A stretch of 34,954 nucleotides of DNA from NCBI RefSeq assembly GCF_001723295.1, contig NZ_LPWD01000423.1:1-34954 (forward strand), given 5' to 3'. A program made the translations under genes and the position numbers. The notes below the pieces were generated by a model. It did not search any database and had not been told where the DNA came from. It saw only the letters and a list, made by a program, of their open reading frames with translations. This document shows, one piece after another, positions 25,122-34,359 of the stretch (the first letter of the stretch is position 1; every line of letters begins with the position of its first letter). This DNA is from Methyloceanibacter marginalis (lineage in GTDB: Bacteria > Pseudomonadota > Alphaproteobacteria > Rhizobiales > Methyloligellaceae).

Positions 25122-26381
25122 CTAAACGATGAATAGCGGTGCAAATCCTCCTCCGGGTGTGGAGAGGTTGGTAGTCTGCCCTTGATATATACGCGCAGCA
25201 CCAATCAGCGTGCGCGCTTGATAAGTGTAGAGTCTCACATCCAGTTTGCGTATCACAGGCGATCCATCGACCATGACGATGCGCTCACTCGGCCGCATCA
25301 GATCCTGCGCCACATATTTTTCTTTGGAGATCTCTGACCAGACCCTCTTGGTAATTTTGTCGCCGCGGTAGACAGCCTTACTGCCGTGGCCGCTGCTAGG
25401 CTTAAAGAACAGCGTCTTGCGCCGTTGCCAAAGGTCGGCAGCGTTTTCAGAGGTGAGCAGAACTGTAGGCGGCACCGCCTGCAACCGAGCGAGCCTTTCG
25501 CCAGCGGCTCCCCAACTCTCCAACATCACTGAATTCGAAAGTACGGACATATTGCGCTTGTCGGCCAAGAGAGCATGATTGTGGGGATTCGGGGTGAGCA
25601 CGACGTAGCCATCCTCGTATGCCTGCCTTAGTGCTCGATGCTCAGGCCTTTCCAGCGCAAAGTCCGTAAGACGGTTGTAGACAAGATCGACCTCTTCTCC
25701 TTCAAAGGTGAGTGTCTTGCCCCCGTAGCTGAGCCTTGGCGCATCAGCAATGACGCTGTGAGCCCCTCTCTGCTTTAGTGCCTGTCGCGCTAGTACAAGT
25801 TCGGGATAGAGAAACTGCTGTTCAGGCACGTCGTCGACAATGGCGATAGTTCGCGGGCGCCCGCTTCTTCCCTGTCGGGCCCATTCATTTAAGAACATCT
25901 CGAAGGCAAGATCTTCAAAGCTGCATTGAGAACTGGAGAATTCGACGGCTTCTCCGCAACATGCCACCTGCGCTCGAGCCAGTGCCGCGTTCAGGAACGC
26001 GCCTCCTGCGTTGGTGTTGATCTCAATAAGAGTTGGCCCGGTCTCTCCTAGGTGAAAATCGTAGCCCATCAACGCTCCGGCTGGACCGAAATCCCGGCGA
26101 GCGATGCCAGGAGCCCATGACAGAACTGCATTGCTGTACTGTGTTAGCTCACTCACCTGCTCAATTGCCTGTATCACCTCCTCCATTTTGGCCAGCTCGT
26201 CGCCCGAGAGGAAAACGGGCACGTTGGAGAAGGCGTGCGACTGCGCAGCTATAAGTCTCTGGCTGAATCCAGGCTCGCCAGACTCTGAGTCAAGTGCCTG
26301 GCCGAGAGCTTTTCGATCTAGGGTAATGCAGGCGCAACCCTGGTTCAGTCGAACCGCATCAGATTTATCAATGGCGGGCAT
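25122..26381 (-). CDS. ATP-grasp-like protein, function unknown
   Basis: 419 residues from the ATG at 26381, chosen because GAGGGG precedes it; longer in-frame starts exist to 26489. The early GYDFHLGETGPTLIEINTNA gives an ATP-grasp-like metal site (E-I-N-x-N). A central KTLFFKPSSGHGSKAVYRGD resembles an ATP-binding Lys and Gly-rich loop, and YVAQDLMRPSERI and IRKLDVRLYTY follow. The order of motifs looks unlike a standard ATP-grasp and may be permuted. Such enzymes join a carboxylate to an amine or thiol. No partner suggests a product. The methyltransferase gene lies upstream on the same strand with a 141-bp gap. Confidence 0.6.
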   Translation of the reverse strand: MPAIDKSDAVRLNQGCACITLDRKALGQALDSESGEPGFSQRLIAAQSHAFSNVPVFLSGDELAKMEEVIQAIEQVSELTQYSNAVLSWAPGIARRDFGPAGALMGYDFHLGETGPTLIEINTNAGGAFLNAALARAQVACCGEAVEFSSSQCSFEDLAFEMFLNEWARQGRSGRPRTIAIVDDVPEQQFLYPELVLARQALKQRGAHSVIADAPRLSYGGKTLTFEGEEVDLVYNRLTDFALERPEHRALRQAYEDGYVVLTPNPHNHALLADKRNMSVLSNSVMLESWGAAGERLARLQAVPPTVLLTSENAADLWQRRKTLFFKPSSGHGSKAVYRGDKITKRVWSEISKEKYVAQDLMRPSERIVMVDGSPVIRKLDVRLYTYQARTLIGAARIYQGQTTNLSTPGGGFAPLFIV

Positions 26382-26522
26382 AGCACCCCTCATGAAATGT
26401 CTCATTGACCTGCTGCCAGCGCACCGCGGCCGAGACGGTGCTTGGGCAATTTTTCGGATGATCGGGTCGCCAAACGCTATCCCACGCATCGTGGAGGTCC
26501 GGCCCGGTGACTAAGCGGAACC

Positions 26523-27338
26523 TCATTCCCGAGCGACGGTGACGCGCAGGAAAGTCGCTGGAATGCGGGCGGCGTCCTGGCTCGGGCTCGAGTTCTGGCT
26601 GTCGAACAGCGCCTCCAGCTTCCCCTGGAGCTCGTTTGCGCGGCCGCTCTCCTCCGCTGCTGCAAAGGCATTCATGGTCGGCCCGTAATAGGCCCGAAAC
26701 TCACCGACGAAGCCCGACGGCGGCCCAGGATAGTTGAAGGTGAAGGTATCCCGCGCGAAAGCGATATTTTCCTTGGGGACCCCCGCCGCAGTAAACCGCT
26801 CTATCACGTTGTCTTCCACACCCCAGGTCATGGGGCTGATAAAGCCTTCAGGGGGCGGCGATGTGTAGGCCGCGCAGACCTTTAAGATTTGCGCGACTAG
26901 GGTCGGGTCGTTCGGAATCCAATTACCCATGATGATCCGCCCGCCGGGCCGCGTCACCCGCACCATCTCCTTGGCCACGTCAGAAGGCTTTGGCGCGAAC
27001 ATCGCCCCAAAGATGCTGATGACGAGGTCGAAGGCTTCATCCTCAAGCTCATGCAGATTCGTGGCATCGCCTTCTTGGAACCTACAGTTGGAAAGCCCGT
27101 ACTCGCGCGCGCGTCTGTTGCCCGCCTCGACGAGATTTTTCGCGATGTCGACGCCAAGGACATCCGCTCCAAGCGCCGCAGCCGGCAGCGCGGTCGTTCC
27201 GTCACCGCACCCAAGATCAAGGACCTTGAGCTCCTTGGTAATGCCCAAAGTGCTGACGAGGGCTTCTCCGCTCTCTCGCATAGTTGCGGCGATGCGCGTG
27301 AAGTCGCCCTTCTCCCAAAGAGCCTTGTTGGGATTCAT
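26523..27338 (-). CDS. Class I SAM-dependent methyltransferase
   Basis: 271 residues from the ATG at 27338, set by AAGGAG 9 bases upstream. Motif I is VLDLGCGDGTTALPAAALG. It is followed by VLGVDIAKNLVE (acidic loop end), FQEGDATNL, FDLVISIFGAMFAPKPSDVA and RVTRPGGRIIMGNW, the standard SAM-binding fold of UbiE/Methyltransf_11 type. Substrate unknown; the C-terminal half, with a Trp/Phe-rich segment, resembles stand-alone small-molecule methyltransferases. Confidence 0.9.
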   Translation of the reverse strand: MNPNKALWEKGDFTRIAATMRESGEALVSTLGITKELKVLDLGCGDGTTALPAAALGADVLGVDIAKNLVEAGNRRAREYGLSNCRFQEGDATNLHELEDEAFDLVISIFGAMFAPKPSDVAKEMVRVTRPGGRIIMGNWIPNDPTLVAQILKVCAAYTSPPPEGFISPMTWGVEDNVIERFTAAGVPKENIAFARDTFTFNYPGPPSGFVGEFRAYYGPTMNAFAAAEESGRANELQGKLEALFDSQNSSPSQDAARIPATFLRVTVARE

Positions 27339-27691
27339 GGACGTGACTCCTTTCGTGGACGGGCGGAGCCAGATCATGCTCGCAGGTCACCAACCCTGCA
27401 AGACCGTCTCCGGCTAGGGGGGTCCGTTTTGGGGTCACAGGCAGACTCGTGCGCTAACCGGACCGAAGAGAGAAGGCGAATTTTCTCGTTCGGCACCTCA
27501 GGCGCGAAGTTTTCTCTAAAGCCGAATTCGGCGGAACATCCCTGTGGCCGGGTTCCGGTATGACCTCGATGCCGACGAGGTGATCGCCTACTGCCTCGAC
27601 GAAGACTAGGGCTTCTCGAGGTCTGTTGCAGGCGAACCATTGGTCTCGGCCGCGCGGCTGTCTCCCCGCGTCGCCGGGCCTATGGCTCAAC
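27339..27691. other. Intergenic region, possible short gene remnant
   Basis: No intact gene. On the plus strand, 27530-27609 reads NIPVAGFRYDLDADEVIAYC and then a stop after LDED, which looks like a protein C-terminus, but a stop lies shortly upstream. It may be a fragment of a lost gene or chance. Confidence 0.35.
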
Positions 27692-28050
27692 TCAGAAACT
27701 CGCTCTTGCGATAGCGATCAAGAAAGCCGCCGGGACCGAGAACGTCAGTGCCAGCCAAAGCCAGCGCCACGGGCTGGGCTTCGGCATGAAGTAGTCGCGC
27801 GGTATGCGGTTGTCGTTGTCGGCCCACATCTCTCTAGGCTCGCGTTCCGTCCACGTTGCACGCCGGAGAGGCACCGCCCGCTCTGCTCCACGCGCTTCGT
27901 TTGCCGCAGCGCCGCCCCGCGCTGTCGCGATCTTCAGGGCAAGCGCAAGGCCCCGAGTAAGCGGCGGGTTGCGTAGACAGGGGGCGGTGGGCTCCGCGAG
28001 CAGCAGCAGAGCATCAAGAGCGCGGCGCTGAGGACCGTGGCGCGCAGCAT
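27692..28050 (-). CDS. Small membrane protein, possibly with signal peptide (frame uncertain)
   Basis: The safe part is the end: MWADNDNRIPRDYFMPKPSP followed by a transmembrane helix (WRWLWLALTFSVPAAFLIAI), stop at 27692, with an ATG at 27829. An ATG at 28050 with GGGGGAAG upstream opens a signal-like MLRATVLSAALLML. If one base is missing near 28007, that sequence joins the same frame without a stop and gives ~119 residues. This fits the deletion pattern of the window but is inferred. No family is recognised. Confidence 0.4.
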
Positions 28051-28119
28051 GTCGCTTCCCCCTAGGTCAGAGTGTAAGCAACCTCCGCGTGCAGAGTCAA
28101 AAGATCATCGATGAAGCGT

Positions 28120-29592
28120 TTACTTCCTTCTCCAGCTTCCTTCGGCTTTTCGCTCCGGCATGGTGCTGGGACTAACGAGCTGCCCTTGTGCGGCGGTGGC
28201 GAACCAATCCGCCCAGCGATCGATGAATTCGTCGAGATTGCCAAGGTCGATCGGCGTGAAGGGCCATGCCAATTGAAATTCGGCTATGCCGTTCCAAAGT
28301 GCCTTGGCTGACGCCTCGTTCGGCTCCTGCGCAAAAGGCTTCATGCGCGTGCTTTGGCCCGTAAAAGGAGAAAGCATGAAGGCTGTCTCAAACCACTGAT
28401 AGTAGCCTTCTTCCCTGGCGTCGCAATACCAGAGCGAGTGGCTCCTACCCTCGTATTCATACCTATCGCGTGGAATCCTCAGGATCACATGTGTCTGTGC
28501 AATTACGTCGAACGCCGGTGGATCAAAGTTCCAAGGATCGATTGCCACGGGCCTTGTTTGGCCAAGCTCCAGTTGAGCGCCGTTCAACGACAACGTCCAC
28601 CAGTCCCGTTCTTGATGAATTTCCGCGGAGGGCGCGGCCGTAGATATTGCCTGGAGCAACGCAACCCCTACTTGTTTCATGCTGCTTACGGCGACCTTGA
28701 GAAGCTCCTTCCTTTGGTCGACTTCCGAGCGGAGCTCTGATGCACGCCGCGCGGCTTCGCCCTTGCGCTGCACCTCAGCGAGATTCGCCGCTTTGAGACG
28801 TTCTAGACCGGCTGATGTTTTGGCTGGCTGAATTTGCGGCAGGCGAGCCGCGACGTTCGCCGGGCGAGGGCGCGCCTCGGGCGCTTTGTAAAGGCACTCC
28901 TTGATCAGGGAGGCCAAGCTAGCGGGGAGCTGAGGTAGGTCCGGTGGGTCCTCGTGCAGGTGTTGATGGCGATAGTCGTGTGGCTCTGGCCCGATAAAAG
29001 GGCGCCCCGCCGCCGCCATCTCGAACGCAATGACGCCGAGTGCGTATACGTCGGTCGCGATGGTCGCTCGCTCTGCCCGCCAGCGTTCCGGAGCAGCATA
29101 GGCTGGCGTCCAGGCGTATTTTTGTGTGTCTGGCGCTGTGGTCGATTCAGCGTAGCGAGAGATGCCGAAGTCAGCGAGACACCATTTTCCGTCGAGCAGC
29201 AGAATGTTCTCTGGCTTCAGATCTCGGTGGACCACCTTGCCATCGAGATCGACGAGTGCTGTCATGATGTCTGTGAGAATGCTAAGCACGTCGGGGACAT
29301 CGAGTGCACCCCCGGTATCATCAAGATGTTTGCGAAGGGACTTTGTCGCCCTAGGCATTATCAGAACCCAACTGTCCTTGGTCTCGCCGCTGTCGATTAC
29401 CGGCACTACGTTCTGGGCGCCTCCTAGGTCCACGAACAAGAGCTCACGCTGTGCGCCGGGAGCCTTGGGGACGAGCTTGGCCACCGCGCTCAGACCATCG
29501 GCGGACTTTGCCGCGAAAACCTGACCAAAGCCGCCGCCGTCGATCCGCTCGCCGAGTTCCCATTCCTTATTGAGCTTTATCGTCTTAGCCAT
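28120..29592 (-). CDS. Eukaryotic-type Ser/Thr protein kinase with novel C-terminal domain
   Basis: 490 residues. The kinase domain (about 10-255) is complete: glycine loop IDGGGFGQV, Lys39 (AVAKLV), Glu50, catalytic HRDLKPEN (122-129), DFG (141-143) and APE (167-169). A charged coiled-coil linker follows (about 265-310). A Trp/Phe-rich C-terminal domain (about 325-475; DWWTLSLNGAQLELGQ, VILRIPRDRYEYEG, YYQWFETAFMLSPF) is one I do not recognise. There is no transmembrane helix, so it is cytosolic. The ATG lies 3 bp after the stop of the DUF4238 gene, so the two are one operon. The C-terminal domain may sense a ligand or bind a partner. Confidence 0.87.
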   Translation of the reverse strand: MAKTIKLNKEWELGERIDGGGFGQVFAAKSADGLSAVAKLVPKAPGAQRELLFVDLGGAQNVVPVIDSGETKDSWVLIMPRATKSLRKHLDDTGGALDVPDVLSILTDIMTALVDLDGKVVHRDLKPENILLLDGKWCLADFGISRYAESTTAPDTQKYAWTPAYAAPERWRAERATIATDVYALGVIAFEMAAAGRPFIGPEPHDYRHQHLHEDPPDLPQLPASLASLIKECLYKAPEARPRPANVAARLPQIQPAKTSAGLERLKAANLAEVQRKGEAARRASELRSEVDQRKELLKVAVSSMKQVGVALLQAISTAAPSAEIHQERDWWTLSLNGAQLELGQTRPVAIDPWNFDPPAFDVIAQTHVILRIPRDRYEYEGRSHSLWYCDAREEGYYQWFETAFMLSPFTGQSTRMKPFAQEPNEASAKALWNGIAEFQLAWPFTPIDLGNLDEFIDRWADWFATAAQGQLVSPSTMPERKAEGSWRRK

Positions 29593-29595
29593 GCT

Positions 29596-30815
29596 CTACT
29601 TGGATCTGCTGCGATGGGCGCGCGCTCGCTCGAGGTGGCGAGCATGTACCTCCATGTTACCGTCGAGCGACCTGCCGCCGAAGTTCATTGAGTTGCCGCG
29701 GAACCTGGGGCCGTGCATGAGGGCGAACTCCGCCTTGAAGCGTTCGAGCGTGCGCCACTCCCGCTCTTCGCGCCGCTCGTCCTTGTAGCCTTTCTGCCAG
29801 GGGCGATGTCCGTAAGGGCCGAACGCCTCCGACCTGCCGTCTCGAAACCGACGATGATCTCACCCCCCATGTGCAGTTCGCGTGGCTCGGGCATGAGGAG
29901 CAGTCCGCCTCCCAGCTTGCGCCAGTGCTCCGTCTCCATGCGCCGCTCGGGGTGTAGCCACTCTTCTTCCGCCGCAGCGACGAAACGGTGCGCACGCCGC
30001 TTGATGATAAAGTTGATGGCGAGCACCTCTTGCTCGGTCAGCTGCCTGCCGGTCTGGATGTCCGTGATCTTGAACATTGTAGTGCGGAAGAGGCGCGGGT
30101 TCGGGTGCATCCGGGTCTCAGGCTGGTAGGGATCCCTCGCCCACGAGAGGTTCGTAAGGATGAGAGCCTTGTCTAGAGAAAGTGGGAACACCGTGTGCGT
30201 CGCGACCAGCCTTACGTCGGGATCGTTGAAGCCCTTGCACCAGGTCGAGAGCGGAAAGCATCCCCGGTTGTAGACCGTGACGGGATGGTCGCTGACGATG
30301 AACTTGGTCGGCGAGGTCGACGCGTCGACGATCTGCCATACGCAGTCGGCCCATGTCGCCCCGAACAGATGCCTGTACTGCTGGAGAAAGAGCAGATCGA
30401 GGTTTCTGTCGTTCGTCTGCGCCGTCTGCGACAGCCAGCCCAGTCCCTTGGGCGTGCGCAGCTTCTGAACGCTCATGTACTCCAGAAGATCCTGCGTCGC
30501 CTCCTGGTAGACGCGCGTATAGTCGAAGTTCGCGAACGCCTTTACCGCCTTGTTGCCGTTCCCGTCGATCCTTCCGAAGAAGAACCGCTCGATGTCTACG
30601 CTGGTAAGCTTGCCCCACCGGATCGTGTAGAGATCGTCCTGCGAGAAACAGCTGGCTGGACCCAGGCGCCGCAGTGCCCGGCGTGTCCACTTGTGGTGGC
30701 CGCTCGCGCGCGTCTCCGGCTGGAGGTCGAGGTAGTGGTATTTGCCCTGGCCGGGCCGCATGAAGCGGCGCTGGTACCACTCGGGCACGTAGTGATTGTT
30801 GGTAAATTCGCTCAT
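29596..30815 (-). CDS. DUF4238 domain protein (one frameshift)
   Basis: About 406 residues starting MSEFTNNHYVPEWYQRRF, which is the hallmark HxVPxxYxRxF start of DUF4238. Later segments LEYMSVQKLRTPKG, FIVSDHPVTVYN, VFPLSLDKALIL and LTEQEVLAINFIIKRRA fit that family. Its activity is unknown. Near 29845 the frame changes: EIIVGFET must continue as GRSEAFGPYGHRPWQKGYKD and runs to a stop at 29596, needing one extra base. An in-frame ATG at 30824 would add three residues. Directly upstream of the protein kinase gene, on the same strand, and close to a tRNA-associated recombinase. Confidence 0.82.
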
Positions 30816-31016
30816 GGCGCGCAATATTCTGGATTCGTTCTTGTGAGTCCAGGCAGTGCGACTTGCAATCCACCTTTTGCACCGAGTGGGCCACCGCGTA
30901 TCGCCCCCGGAAGGGTGGGACGATCCTCGGCGCTATCCGCTTTGGACCGCCTGTGCACCCCACAGTAACCCCGGCCGCCAAACGGGCGGCCGGTCCATCT
31001 GCTAAGTGTTGTTTGG

Positions 31017-31061
31017 TGGTGAGCCCGGCAGGATTTGAACCTGCGACCCTCGGATTAGGAA
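31017..31061 (-). pseudogene. tRNA 3' half at recombinase gene end (attachment-site scar)
   Basis: On the minus strand this reads TTCCTAATCCGAGGGTCGCA, then a perfect T arm (GCAGG-TTCAAAT-CCTGC), CGGGCTCA and CCA. The upstream anticodon-stem strand (CCTGC) does not pair with TCCGA, and no acceptor 5' strand (TGAGCC) is present, so the 5' half is foreign. The loop shows CCT, but the isotype (Arg or Lys) cannot be decided because the junction lies in the anticodon loop. It is the chromosomal half of an att site. Confidence 0.7.
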
Positions 31062-33334
31062 GCAGGCGCTCTGACCATAAAGTCAAGCCGAGAGCGCTGT
31101 AATGCCCACGAGGAGGGACAATCTGGCATTTTGATCAGCATGTCCGCTGTTAGATTTGGTGGTTGCCGGCCCTCAAGTATGGCGGCTGTGATGTCCGGGG
31201 ACAGAAACGAGAGCTTGAGGACACGTGCAACATAGCGCTCGTCACTGCGCTCGCGATCCGCAAGCTTCTTTAAAGACACTTTGCCCCCGCATAATTCCTG
31301 CCACCATGCATGCGCCCGGACAATGGCCGCGATCAGGGTGTGGTCCGGCCTGCCTTCAGTGCCATATCGATCTCCGATTACGAGACGCATCTCACTGCCT
31401 CGCCGACGGAATAGGCAGGGTGTCGTCAACATGATCATAATGCCGGCTTGATTGGCGCCGCTTTTGGCGAGCTGTTTCAGGAGGCTCTCTACCCTGAGCT
31501 CCGTCGCGATGCGGTCTTCATGAACCACGACCTGCTTTACCAAGTGCAAAAGCAGTTGGCGTACGACATCACTGGGCTGTCTTTGCAGGTTCAGTGCGAG
31601 TTCGTTACCGCGCTTGAGGCCGGTAACGGCCTCCTGATGGGAGAGTTTGGCTTTTTTGAACAGAGCCCAGATCCTGCTCTGGTCCGTTAGAAGCTCGCTG
31701 ATCTGCTTGAGGATCACGCGTTCGAGTTCGGTGGCCGGTAGTCGCCATGAGGAAGTCGCAGGTCTGCCTGGATCCGTGATTAGGCTGCGCGAGACGTAGT
31801 AGCGGTAGCGCTTCCCACCTTTCGCGGCATGTGAGGGCGTTAGCGGCCTGTCTTCTGAGTCGACGATCAGGCCGGCCAGCAAGCTGGGCTCTTTCGTATT
31901 TGCGCCGCTTCGCCGCTCCTGGCGCTTTGCAGCGAGGGATTGCTGCACCGCCTCCCATAGTTCTGGTTCTACAATCGGCTCGTGCTCGCCCTCATAAACC
32001 TCGCCCTGGTAGCCAATTCGGCCTGTGTAGATTGGATTTTGCATCATCTGATAGAGCGCGCCTGCTGCGATCGAGCACCCGCCGCGCGGATTGCCATTGG
32101 CTCGGATCCGCCGCTTGCTAGTGATGCCCTTGGCCTCCAACTCGGCCTTCAGCTTGTAGACTGAGCCCAGCTCAAGATAGCTGCGAAAAATGTAGCGGAC
32201 GCTTTCGGCCTCAGGCTCGTTGATGACAAGCTTGCGATCTTTAGCGTCGTAGCCGAGCGGGGCGAAGCCGCCCATCCACATTCCCTTCTTCTTGGAGGCG
32301 GCGATCTTGTCGCGAATGCGCTCGCCCGTAACCTCGCGCTCGAACTGCGCGAAGGACAAAAGCACGTTAAGTGTTAGGCGCCCCATCGAGGTGGTGGTGT
32401 TGAAAGCCTGCGTCACCGACACGAACGAGACGCTGTGCGCATCAAACACCTCGACGATCTTGGCGAAGTCGAACAGCGAGCGGGTCAAGCGGTCGATCTT
32501 GTAGACCACCACCACGTCGACTTTGGATGCGCGGATGTCGGCTAAGAGCTGCTGTAGGGCTGGCCGATCCAGCGTGCCGCCCGACCAGCCTCCGTCGTCA
32601 TAGGATGTCGGTAAAACCTGCCAGCCTTCGCTTTTCTGGCTGGTGATGAAAGCTTCGCAGGCCTCACGCTGGGCCTGAAGCGAGTTGAACTCCTGATCTA
32701 GCCCTTCCTCCGAAGACTTGCGTGTGTAGATCGCGCAGCGCTTTTTGGCGCGCTTAGTGATGTCCGTCATTAGCCCGCTCCTACGGATCACTGCACCGGT
32801 CACAGCCGTGCCCAGAGGGTCCTCGTCACCATTCTTATTGGCCGCCGCCGCGCGGCTTCTTGGCTTCAGGCCAAAGAACAGGTGTCCATTCCAGCGCGTG
32901 CCGGTAATCGCGCGGGCGATGGCCGAGAGGCTCCGGTAGGCCTTCTCGTTCCACTGGAAGCCTTCCTCAAGGACGGTGACTTCATGCGTGCGGCCCTGCC
33001 ACTCTCGAATGAGTCGCGTGCCAGGCTTGATTGGCGATTGCTTTCCGGTGCTCGTAATACGGCCCGTGGCTTTCAGTTCGCCGGCGAGTTTCTGCAACCG
33101 TTGGCGCACGGCCGGACTGAGGCCGCCGAATGCCTGTTCCTGGATAGCAAAAGCGACCGCCCTAAGGAGGAACTGACGGCTGAGTTTCCTAGGCGGCTCG
33201 CCGCCCCGAAGGGCGCGCCAGCGCTCTTTCAGGGCGGCGTGATCGAGATCGCACAGCGCCGCGATCTCTTGCTCGATATGCGAATTACCCGGCTCACTCA
33301 CGGCCCTGGTTCCGGCAGCAGAAGAATCCATCAT
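31055..33334 (-). CDS. DUF2924 domain fused to large serine recombinase
   Basis: The N-terminal ~190 residues are DUF2924 (IEQEIAALCDLDHAALKERW, GTRLIREWQGRTHEVTVLEE, YRSLSAIARAITGTRWNG). From an internal MTDITKRAKKRCAIYTRKSS onward comes a large serine recombinase. It has a resolvase catalytic domain (YTRKSSEE with the nucleophile Ser, VYKIDRLTRSLFDF), a recombinase domain (GGFAPLGYDAKDRKL, YTGRIGYQGEVYEG) and a C-terminal region. These are usually two adjacent genes, so the fusion may be real or due to a lost base. The last 13 codons lie over the tRNA-like att junction and the stop is inside the anticodon loop. It is the likely integrase of the element to the right. Confidence 0.85.
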   Translation of the reverse strand: MMDSSAAGTRAVSEPGNSHIEQEIAALCDLDHAALKERWRALRGGEPPRKLSRQFLLRAVAFAIQEQAFGGLSPAVRQRLQKLAGELKATGRITSTGKQSPIKPGTRLIREWQGRTHEVTVLEEGFQWNEKAYRSLSAIARAITGTRWNGHLFFGLKPRSRAAAANKNGDEDPLGTAVTGAVIRRSGLMTDITKRAKKRCAIYTRKSSEEGLDQEFNSLQAQREACEAFITSQKSEGWQVLPTSYDDGGWSGGTLDRPALQQLLADIRASKVDVVVVYKIDRLTRSLFDFAKIVEVFDAHSVSFVSVTQAFNTTTSMGRLTLNVLLSFAQFEREVTGERIRDKIAASKKKGMWMGGFAPLGYDAKDRKLVINEPEAESVRYIFRSYLELGSVYKLKAELEAKGITSKRRIRANGNPRGGCSIAAGALYQMMQNPIYTGRIGYQGEVYEGEHEPIVEPELWEAVQQSLAAKRQERRSGANTKEPSLLAGLIVDSEDRPLTPSHAAKGGKRYRYYVSRSLITDPGRPATSSWRLPATELERVILKQISELLTDQSRIWALFKKAKLSHQEAVTGLKRGNELALNLQRQPSDVVRQLLLHLVKQVVVHEDRIATELRVESLLKQLAKSGANQAGIMIMLTTPCLFRRRGSEMRLVIGDRYGTEGRPDHTLIAAIVRAHAWWQELCGGKVSLKKLADRERSDERYVARVLKLSFLSPDITAAILEGRQPPNLTADMLIKMPDCPSSWALQRSRLDFMVRAPAS

Positions 33335-33422
33335 CGGGCCTCTTGCTTGTGCTTCCCATCGGTCGATCGCCACGTCGCCCTAACTAAGGTGATGCCGCAC
33401 GCTGCAATGCGCCGCTCCCGGC

Positions 33423-34046
33423 TTATTCCTTCGCGGAGCCTATCGGCGCGATGTAATAGCGGCGCACGCCGTCCTTGTTCACTGCAGAGACCAGTGGCAG
33501 CTTGAGCTTCTTCTTGACGAGACCTGCGAAAAAGCCGCGCACAGAATGCCGCTGCCATCCGGTCTCGGCGACGATGTCGTCGATGGTGACACCCGACTTC
33601 CGGCGCAACATCTTGATCACCGCCTGCTGCTTGCTGTGCGCAGGCGTTGCGCGCTCCTTGGGCTTGGCGACAGACGCCTTGCGGGCCTTGCTGCGTGGGG
33701 CGGCCGTCTTGCGCTGGCGCGGCAGACTCGCCGCCGCCCGCGCGGGCTTGGTCTCTTCCGTCTCGTTAATGCCAAGGGCGAGAAGCCCGCTCTTGGTGAT
33801 GAACAGGCCAAGAGGACGGCCCTCCTTGTCGCGACGCCATTCGGACGCGTCGTTTTTGGTTTGTTTTTCTTCAGCCAGTTTTCGTTTGCACAAGATCTCG
33901 ATCATGACCCTGTTTTGAGCGGCGCCCTTTTTGGCCAAACTCTCCGGCAAGGGAAGAAGTGATCCGTCGGGGCGTTGCGCCGCGGCGCTTAGGATCACGA
34001 GCTGCGCATCGCTAAGCTTGGCAGTTTCGGGTTGGGACTTGGGCAT
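33423..34046 (-). CDS. DUF3489 domain protein
   Basis: 207 residues from the ATG at 34046 (MPKSQPETAKLSDAQLVILS). The N-terminal helical region LSDAQLVILSAAAQRPDGSL is joined by a Lys/Ala/Arg-rich linker to a C-terminal winged-helix-like DUF3489 domain. That domain reads KQQAVIKMLRRKSGVTIDDI, VAETGWQRHSVRGFFAGLVK and KLPLVSAVNKDGVRRYYI. It is probably DNA-binding. The order DUF3489, DUF2924, serine recombinase is a repeated neighbourhood in Hyphomicrobiales and suggests one mobile module. Its exact role is unknown. Confidence 0.83.
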   Translation of the reverse strand: MPKSQPETAKLSDAQLVILSAAAQRPDGSLLPLPESLAKKGAAQNRVMIEILCKRKLAEEKQTKNDASEWRRDKEGRPLGLFITKSGLLALGINETEETKPARAAASLPRQRKTAAPRSKARKASVAKPKERATPAHSKQQAVIKMLRRKSGVTIDDIVAETGWQRHSVRGFFAGLVKKKLKLPLVSAVNKDGVRRYYIAPIGSAKE

Positions 34047-34311
34047 GATTGCCTCCATCGTGGCGCACCGGCCCGATGCCGGCGCTTCCACCGCCCACAG
34101 CCCGGCCAGGAGGCCAGGGAAGGGCGCTGACGGGGGCTTCCGTCCGTCGTTGCGTTGGCCGCATGCACGCTCTCTATGGCGCTAAAGTCCAGTCCTATCT
34201 GCGGCCATAACGATTGCCGAAAAGAGTGCGGCTTGAGGCATTTTGGCGGAAAGCTGGATCAAGCCGGCGGCGCCTTTCCAGCCGGCACGGCGGAGCGCAA
34301 CCACCTGCGAC

Positions 34312-34358
34312 GCGAGCCGACTTTGCCGCAAACAGGCGAGCCGACTTTGCCGCAAACA
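34312..34358. repeat. Two-copy tandem repeat, 24-bp period
   Basis: GCGAGCCGACTTTGCCGCAA followed by ACA occurs at 34312-34334 and again at 34336-34358, exact copies separated by one G. It lies just beyond the terminator of the terminase gene. Confidence 0.85.
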
Positions 34359-34359
34359 A

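Noticed and set aside
30118-31086. 322-residue minus-strand frame overlapping the DUF4238 gene
   Set aside because: Out-of-frame shadow; DUF4238 motifs are in the other frame.
31017-31090. Intact tRNA-Arg(CCT) gene
   Set aside because: The anticodon stem strands CCTGC and TCCGA do not pair and no matching acceptor 5' strand exists, so only the 3' half is a tRNA.
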